A stretch of DNA of 5,392 nucleotides from an uncultured Eubacteriales bacterium. Lineage in GTDB: Bacteria > Bacillota_A > Clostridia > Christensenellales > Aristaeellaceae. The stretch spans positions 1 to 5,392 of the forward strand of contig ONXY01000268.1 of NCBI GenBank assembly GCA_900321945.1. Direction: 5' to 3'. Below the pieces are notes generated by a model that was not told the origin of the DNA, made no database searches, and saw only the letters and a list, made by a program, of their open reading frames with translations. The position numbers were made by a program, and so were the translations under genes. Below are positions 1-5,392 of this stretch, one piece after another; positions within the stretch are counted from its first letter, which is position 1; every line of letters starts with the position of its first letter.

Positions 1-330
1 GGAGCCGAAGTTGCCCTGGCCCTCGATCAGCGGATAGCGGATGTTGAAGGGCTGGGCCAGGCGGACCATGGCGTCGTAAACGGAGGAGTCCCCGTGGGGG
101 TGGAACTTGCCCAGCACGTCGCCGACCACGCGGGCGCTTTTCCGGGTGGGCTTGTCGGGCGTCATGCCCAGCTCCTCCGCCATGTCGTACAGGATTCTTC
201 TGTGAACGGGCTTCAGGCCGTCCCGGACGTCCGGGAGCGCGCGGTCCACGATGACCGCCATCGCGTAGGCGATGAAGCTCTTCTTCATCTCCTGCTCAAG
301 CTTGACCGGAATCAGCTTGTCTTGAATCAT
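1..330 (-). CDS. gyrA: DNA gyrase subunit A, N-terminal 110 residues (cut by window edge)
   Basis: Breakage-reunion subunit of DNA gyrase, a type IIA topoisomerase that works in the cytoplasm as A2B2 with GyrB. The frame is open from the ATG at 330 to base 1, giving residues 1-110. Family motifs are easy to read: [18 protein letters not shown] (residues 30-47), [20 protein letters not shown] (64-83) and EGQGNFGS at the window edge. The active-site tyrosine (E. coli Tyr122) lies beyond the window. The quinolone-determining positions are Ser82 (bases 85-87) and Asp86 (bases 73-75), matching the drug-sensitive residues Ser83 and Asp87 of E. coli. The ATG directly follows the gyrB TAA with no spacer. 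The nearest Shine-Dalgarno-like sequence, AAAGGA, is inside the gyrB 3' end about 13 nt upstream, so translational coupling to gyrB is likely. The EGQGNFGS ending and the gyrB partner favour GyrA over ParC. Confidence 0.96.
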   Translation of the reverse strand, partial: MIQDKLIPVKLEQEMKKSFIAYAMAVIVDRALPDVRDGLKPVHRRILYDMAEELGMTPDKPTRKSARVVGDVLGKFHPHGDSSVYDAMVRLAQPFNIRYPLIEGQGNFGS

Positions 331-2500
<2,170 letters not shown>

Positions 2501-2505
2501 CTTTT

Positions 2506-2534
2506 ATTATACCACAGAAACGGGTAAAAAGAAA
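2506..2534 (-). promoter_or_regulatory. gyrB-gyrA promoter, extended -10
   Basis: Read on the minus strand, TATAAT (2506-2511) is preceded by TGTGG, giving a perfect TRTGN extended -10 as used by sigma-A in Bacillota. At 17 bp spacing the -35 position reads TTTCTT (2529-2534), a poor match to TTGACA, so the extended -10 probably carries the recognition. Predicted transcription start is about 2499. The -35 region coincides with the T-tract of the preceding terminator. Confidence 0.8.
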
Positions 2535-2559
2535 GCGCCGGAAAGCCTTTTTTCCGGCG
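2526..2559 (-). terminator. Rho-independent terminator of the PPIase-PPTase unit
   Basis: A perfect 9-bp stem, CGCCGGAAA at 2536-2544 paired with TTTCCGGCG at 2551-2559, has a 6-nt loop. On the minus strand it is followed by CTTTCTTTTT. It lies about 40 nt after the PPTase stop codon and immediately ahead of the gyrB promoter. The plus-strand side lacks a T-tract, so it should act on minus-strand transcripts only. Confidence 0.85.
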
Positions 2560-2596
2560 AAATTCTGGCTTTTTTCAGCCCTGATTGTCCATCTTT

Positions 2597-3274
2597 TTAC
2601 CTTTCCGGAGGTCCGAAGGCCTCCTTCAGGTCCACCCGCCTCCAGAGGACGGATCCGGGCCTTTCCGGCAGGCAGCAGGAATAGCTGTAAACCGGGCCGG
2701 ACGGGCTGTCCTCGAAGAAGTCCTCATAAAAGTACCCGCCCCCGTCCCCGAGCGCGGAAAAGCCGGAAAACGGCGCGGAGATGCCCGTTCCGTCCGCTTT
2801 TACCCGGCTTTCCTTCCGCGTCCAGATCCGGGCGAACAGCCGCTGCCACGCCTCCGGATCCTTCTCCGCGTTCAGGGCCTCCCGTTCTTCCGGATGGAAG
2901 AAGCGCGCGGCCAGCTTTTCGCTTCCCCTCCCGACCCGCTCGACGTCGCATCCGACCGGGACGCCGGCGACGGCGCAGAGAACCCGGGTTCCGCTGTGGC
3001 TCAGGCTGAAATGGATCTCCGGATGCTCCGGCAGGTACGGCTTCCCGTACGGCCCCTCGGCGATCCCGGCGCTTCTCCCGTCGATTCCCCGCTCCTCAAG
3101 GGCCAGAACCAGAAGAAGGCCGGCGCCCAGGGACAGGCGCCGGCTTTCCTCGTGGCGCGGGGTCAGCGCCTTCCGCCTCCGGATCTCCGGCAGCCTGTCC
3201 AGGCAGGCCCCGAACAGACCGGGATCCGAAAGCGGAAGCGTTTCCGCGCGGTAGATTTCACAGACAGTCGTCAT
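2597..3274 (-). CDS. Sfp-type 4'-phosphopantetheinyl transferase
   Basis: Cytoplasmic enzyme of the Sfp/AcpT superfamily. It moves the 4'-phosphopantetheine arm of coenzyme A onto a conserved serine of acyl or peptidyl carrier proteins, with Mg2+. The product is 225 aa, the usual size for Sfp (about 224). Signature motifs in order are GPYGKPYLP (74-82), HFSLSHSG (88-95), VGCDVERV (107-114) with metal ligands Asp110 and Glu112, FFHPEERE (125-132), and WTRKESRVKADGTG (151-164) with Glu155 and Lys159. All key residues are present, so it should be active. The ATG at 3272-3274 overlaps the TGA of the upstream PPIase by one base (TGATG). AAGGA lies 5 nt before the ATG, which both fixes the start and implies translational coupling. 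The same frame stays open upstream to 3616, but that part lies antiphase inside the PPIase gene and is not real. Its carrier-protein substrate is not in the window. It could serve fatty-acid ACP or a secondary pathway. Confidence 0.93.
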   Translation of the reverse strand: MTTVCEIYRAETLPLSDPGLFGACLDRLPEIRRRKALTPRHEESRRLSLGAGLLLVLALEERGIDGRSAGIAEGPYGKPYLPEHPEIHFSLSHSGTRVLCAVAGVPVGCDVERVGRGSEKLAARFFHPEEREALNAEKDPEAWQRLFARIWTRKESRVKADGTGISAPFSGFSALGDGGGYFYEDFFEDSPSGPVYSYSCCLPERPGSVLWRRVDLKEAFGPPER

Positions 3275-5181
3275 CAGTTTCCTTCGGTCAGCGCTTCCTC
3301 GGTCGCCTCGGTGGCTTCCACGGATTCCTGCTGCTCCTCTTCCATCGCGGCCTTCAGGGCCTTGCCTTCGTCGGTCAGCTGAATGTCCGCCTGGCTCCGC
3401 CATTCTTCCTCCATGGCGGTCACGGCCGCGCTCTCCAGCTCCTCCAGCAGTTCCTCGCGGAGGGAGGCCTTGAGCTCTTCCGTCAGCGCCACCGCGCCGG
3501 AGGGAATGTCCCGCGTGTAGTGCAGGATATGGATTCCGTAGGAGCCCAGCACCGGGCCGCTGATGTCCCCGATCTTCTCCAGGGCCATGGCGCCTTCCGT
3601 GAAGGCGGGATCCCACAGGATGCTTTCCTTGTGCACGGCGTATCCGTCGGTCTTGTTCGGCTCCACGGTCATGCCCGGATCGGTGCCGTATTCGGCGATC
3701 AGATCGGCGAAGGGCGTCCCGGCCGCGTACTTGTCGGTGATTTCCTTCACCGTGGCTTCAACGCTGTCCATGATGGCCTTGCGGGCCGCCTCGACCATCT
3801 CCTCGGTGACGGGTTCCTCCGCGGCCGCGGCTTCGGCGGGGGCCTCGGTGGGCTCCGCGGCGGCCTCGGCGGGGGCTTCGGTATTCTCCGCGGCGGCCTC
3901 GGCGGGCGCTTCGGTGGGCTGTGCCGCGGCTTCAGCCGGGGCTTCGGTATTCTCCGCGGCGGCCTCGGCGGGCGCTTCGGTGTTCTCCGCGGTTCCCTCG
4001 GCGGGATCGTCCGCGGTCTGCTTCTCCTGCTGCTCCTCCAGCTTCGCGGAGAGGTCCTGGTAGTTTTTCAGCAGCGCGCTGTCCACCTCCAGCAGGATAT
4101 GCGTGATGCCGCGGTATCCTTCCGGAACATAATAGCTGTTGGCTCCCATGTACTGGGTGTAGTACTCGTACATGGGGACGTTGCCTTCGTAGGTGGCTTT
4201 GTCCTCCTCGACCAGCTCGTTGAAATGGCTGAGGATCTCCTCCTCGGTCACGGCGATTTCACCGATCACGGCCTTCTGGACGTTCTCGCGCAGCGTGCCC
4301 AGCCTGGATCCTTCCACGTATTCCGCGACGTAGGACTCCTCCGTATAGCCATAGGTCGATTCGATTTTGGCCAGCGCTTCGGCGCGGGCGGCCGCCTTTT
4401 CCTCTTCCGTCGCGTTCTCCGGCAGGCCCGTTTCCTGCGCGTAGTAGCTCACGGCTTCTTCCCATTCCGCTTTGGCTTCTTCCCTCAGCTTGGCTTCCTG
4501 CTCCGCGGTCATCTCCGCGACGTTCAGCTCCGCCGCCTTCTGCCGGTAGAGCGCGCAGCTGATGGCCCACTCCATCCCGGAGGCCTTCAGATAGGTCTGA
4601 AAGGACTCGTCGGCGGTGTCGTAGCCGGAGGCGGCGTAATAATCCTGATAGTACCGGATCAGTTCCTGCATATCCCGGTTGTCCGTGCGGATTTCCTCTC
4701 CGTTGACGGTCGCCAGCAGCACGGGGGCTTCCGTGGCTTCAGCGGGAGCTTCCGCGGCTTCGGCGGGAGCTTCAGTCGGCTGAGCGGGCGCTTCCGCGGC
4801 TTCCGCGGGCGCTTCCGCCGCTTCGGCCGGCGCTTCCGCCGCTTCGGCCGGCGCTTCCGTCGCCTCTGCGGGCGCTTCCGTCGGCTCGGCGGGCGCTTCC
4901 GTCGGCTCGGCCGGCGCTTCCGTCGCTTCGGCCGGCGCTTCCGTCGCCTCTGCGGGTGCTTCCGTCGCTTCGGCCGGCGCTTCCGTCGGCTCGGCGGGCG
5001 CTTCCGTCGCCTCGGCGGGGGCTTCCGTTTCGGCCGGGATCTCCGTCACGTCGGCCGGCTTATCCGCTCCCTGCTTCGGAAGCACGACGAAATATACGAT
5101 CGCGGCGGCCGCGAGCAGAACCGCGATCAGCAGCGTCACCCAGCGCGCGGTTTTCTTACCGCTCCTGTTTGTCTGGCTCAT
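3274..5181 (-). CDS. Membrane-anchored parvulin-type peptidyl-prolyl isomerase (PrsA/SurA-like) with two repeat blocks
   Basis: 635 aa, probably an extracytoplasmic folding factor that isomerises Xaa-Pro bonds in exported proteins. The N-terminus is basic (SGKKTARW) and is followed by a hydrophobic segment at about 14-34. There is no lipobox cysteine, so it should be a transmembrane anchor rather than a lipoprotein, unlike classical PrsA. Residues 52-153 are TEAPAEA heptad repeats (stalk). Residues 154-355 form an acidic, helical SurA_N-like chaperone region starting at ATVNGEEI. The parvulin domain starts at GITHILLEV (358-366). It is interrupted by a charged helix and a second repeat block (401-454), then resumes at KYAAGTPFADLIAEYGTDPG (484-503) and ends at GSYGIHILHY (546-555). 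His361, Asp501, Phe527 and His551 fit parvulin active-site positions; Trp523 falls where E. coli-type parvulins have Met. AAAGGAG 6 nt before the ATG supports the start. It is the first gene of the unit and overlaps the PPTase gene. The fold is confident, the client proteins unknown. Confidence 0.88.
   Translation of the reverse strand: MSQTNRSGKKTARWVTLLIAVLLAAAAIVYFVVLPKQGADKPADVTEIPAETEAPAEATEAPAEPTEAPAEATEAPAEATEAPAEATEAPAEPTEAPAEPTEAPAEATEAPAEAAEAPAEAAEAPAEAAEAPAQPTEAPAEAAEAPAEATEAPVLLATVNGEEIRTDNRDMQELIRYYQDYYAASGYDTADESFQTYLKASGMEWAISCALYRQKAAELNVAEMTAEQEAKLREEAKAEWEEAVSYYAQETGLPENATEEEKAAARAEALAKIESTYGYTEESYVAEYVEGSRLGTLRENVQKAVIGEIAVTEEEILSHFNELVEEDKATYEGNVPMYEYYTQYMGANSYYVPEGYRGITHILLEVDSALLKNYQDLSAKLEEQQEKQTADDPAEGTAENTEAPAEAAAENTEAPAEAAAQPTEAPAEAAAENTEAPAEAAAEPTEAPAEAAAAEEPVTEEMVEAARKAIMDSVEATVKEITDKYAAGTPFADLIAEYGTDPGMTVEPNKTDGYAVHKESILWDPAFTEGAMALEKIGDISGPVLGSYGIHILHYTRDIPSGAVALTEELKASLREELLEELESAAVTAMEEEWRSQADIQLTDEGKALKAAMEEEQQESVEATEATEEALTEGN
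3820..3981 (-). repeat. 33-bp tandem repeat (11-residue TEAPAEAAAEN/EP/QP) inside the parvulin domain
   Basis: Four full units and one partial unit encode residues 401-454 of the PPIase. Each unit is TEAPAEAAA plus EN, QP, EN or EP. The copies alternate, and the segments at 3872-3916 and 3938-3982 are identical over 45 bases at a 66-bp offset, suggesting a two-unit higher-order duplication. The period is a multiple of three, so copy-number change would keep the frame. Confidence 0.95.
4723..5028 (-). repeat. 21-bp tandem repeat (heptad TEAPAEA/P) in the PPIase stalk
   Basis: Fourteen full heptads plus a partial one encode residues 52-153, following the consensus (T/A)EAPAE(A/P). Most copies differ at synonymous positions. 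Two adjacent copies, 4811-4831 and 4832-4852, are identical, and those at 4874-4894 and 4895-4915 differ by one base, which points to recent duplication or homogenisation. The protein segment should be an extended acidic Pro/Ala spacer between the membrane and the folded domains. Confidence 0.95.
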
Positions 5182-5186
5182 TTCTT

Positions 5187-5197
5187 TCTCCTTTCAG
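5187..5197 (-). promoter_or_regulatory. Strong ribosome binding site of the PPIase gene
   Basis: The minus strand reads AAAGGAG, then six bases, then ATG at 5179-5181. This near-perfect Shine-Dalgarno sequence decides the start codon and fits a Bacillota-type ribosome. Confidence 0.85.
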
Positions 5198-5198
5198 G

Positions 5199-5217
5199 GC
5201 TGAATCGTCTTTTCAGC
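5199..5217 (-). other. Stem-loop at the 5' end of the PPIase mRNA
   Basis: GCTGAA and TTCAGC (5212-5217 and 5199-5204) pair as a 6-bp stem with a 7-nt loop. The stem starts a few bases after the predicted transcription start (about 5220) and ends just ahead of the ribosome binding site. It could protect the mRNA 5' end. It is short, so it may equally be chance. Confidence 0.4.
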
Positions 5218-5226
5218 GCAATGTGT

Positions 5227-5255
5227 ATTATAGCGAAAAAAGGGTTCCGGGGCAA
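5227..5255 (-). promoter_or_regulatory. Promoter of the PPIase-PPTase unit
   Basis: On the minus strand a -35 of TTGCCC (5250-5255) is spaced 17 bp from a perfect -10 TATAAT (5227-5232). The predicted start is near 5220, giving a leader of about 39 nt. This is a standard sigma-A/sigma-70 promoter. Confidence 0.87.
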
Positions 5256-5261
5256 GGTTGT

Positions 5262-5280
5262 TCTGTGAACGCTCTGTGAA
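5262..5280 (-). promoter_or_regulatory. Direct repeat TTCACAGA-GCG-TTCACAGA upstream of the -35
   Basis: Two perfect 8-bp copies (5262-5269 and 5273-5280) are spaced 11 bp centre to centre, about one helical turn. They cover roughly -42 to -60 relative to the predicted start, where activators commonly bind. The regulator is unknown. The outer copy overlaps the T-tract of the tRNA terminator by two bases. Confidence 0.45.
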
Positions 5281-5313
5281 TAATAAGAAAACCGCGGACC
5301 TCGCCGCGGTTTT
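5279..5313 (-). terminator. Rho-independent terminator of the tRNA-Glu transcript
   Basis: AAAACCGCGG and CCGCGGTTTT (5304-5313 and 5288-5297) form a perfect 10-bp stem with a 6-nt loop. It is followed on the minus strand by CTTATTATT. It begins only five bases after the tRNA discriminator base. The flanking T runs make it potentially active on either strand. Confidence 0.88.
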
Positions 5314-5318
5314 CCGAG

Positions 5319-5391
5319 CAGCTCCGACGGGATTCGAACCCGTGTTTCCGCCTTGAGAGGGCGGCGTCCTAGGCCTCTAGACAACGGAGCC
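5319..5391 (-). tRNA. tRNA-Glu (anticodon CUC)
   Basis: A full cloverleaf folds from the minus strand. The acceptor GGCTCCG pairs with CGGAGCT (first pair G-U). The D arm contains GTCTAGAGGCCTAGGAC, the anticodon stem is CCGCC/GGCGG with loop CTCTCAA, the variable loop is AAAC, and the T arm is ACGGG-TTCGAAT-CCCGT. The anticodon CUC reads GAG (glutamate). The discriminator base is G, and CCA is not encoded (CTC follows), so the end must be added by tRNA nucleotidyltransferase. The gene is complete at the window edge. Its promoter lies beyond 5392. Confidence 0.96.
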
Positions 5392-5392
5392 A

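Noticed and set aside
73..87. Possible fluoroquinolone resistance in gyrA
   Set aside because: Ser82 and Asp86 are the sensitive-type residues, so no resistance change is visible in this part.
2567..2580. Second small hairpin GGCT/AGCC with an A/T loop after the PPTase gene
   Set aside because: The stem is only 4 bp. It is too weak to call as a separate terminator next to the clear one at 2526-2559.
3275..3616. N-terminal extension of the PPTase frame to an upstream ATG at 3616
   Set aside because: It lies in another frame of the PPIase coding region. The ATG at 3274 has a proper ribosome binding site and gives the normal Sfp length.
3820..5028. CRISPR array suspicion from regularly spaced repeats
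   Set aside because: The units are contiguous, in frame, 21 or 33 bp long and have no unique spacers. They encode a protein repeat.
3520..5268. 582-residue plus-strand frame with Gly/Arg/Phe repeats (FRRFGRR-like)
   Set aside because: It is the complement of the TEAPAEA repeat DNA and the PPIase gene. Its periodicity is inherited from the 21-bp and 33-bp repeats.
5178..5384. 68-residue minus-strand frame spanning the tRNA and the PPIase leader
   Set aside because: It covers the tRNA-Glu gene, its terminator and the PPIase promoter. It is chance translation of non-coding DNA.

Overview
The window shows a high-GC (about 60% by eye) bacterial chromosome segment. All genes lie on the minus strand, so transcription runs from high to low coordinates. 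In transcription order they are tRNA-Glu(CUC), a membrane-anchored parvulin-type peptidyl-prolyl isomerase (PPIase), an Sfp-type 4'-phosphopantetheinyl transferase (PPTase), gyrB, and the first 110 codons of gyrA. The gyrase sequences resemble those of Bacillota, class Clostridia. The parvulin style, the purine-rich ribosome binding sites, the T-tailed hairpin terminators and the tRNA without an encoded CCA end fit an uncultured GC-rich gut or rumen clostridium. This placement is inference from sequence style. Nothing in the window fixes a genus.

Transcription unit 1 is the tRNA-Glu gene (5319-5391). It is closed by a perfect 10-bp hairpin terminator at about 5279-5313. Its promoter lies outside the window.

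Transcription unit 2 has a clear sigma-A type promoter (TTGCCC, 17 bp, TATAAT; 5227-5255). An 8-bp direct repeat with an 11-bp period lies just upstream of the -35. The unit carries the PPIase gene (3274-5181) and the PPTase gene (2597-3274), which overlap by one base (TGATG). It ends at a hairpin terminator at 2526-2559. The PPIase is a single-pass extracytoplasmic protein. It has an alanine/proline/glutamate-rich heptad-repeat stalk after its membrane anchor. A second block, with an 11-residue period and the same core, sits inside its parvulin domain.

Transcription unit 3 starts at an extended -10 promoter (TGTGGTATAAT) whose upstream part overlaps the T-tract of the preceding terminator. 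A leader of roughly 170-200 nt rich in CCGGAAA/TTCCGG words precedes gyrB. The gyrB stop codon abuts the gyrA ATG with no spacer. The two proteins form DNA gyrase (A2B2), which introduces negative supercoils using ATP. The window ends before the GyrA catalytic tyrosine.

I saw no mobile element, CRISPR array or phage gene, and I do not see a wholly new system. The points most worth a second look are the repeat-interrupted parvulin domain, the dual-period TEAPAEA repeats, the PPIase-PPTase coupling, two substitutions in the GyrB ATP/aminocoumarin pocket, and the gyrB leader.
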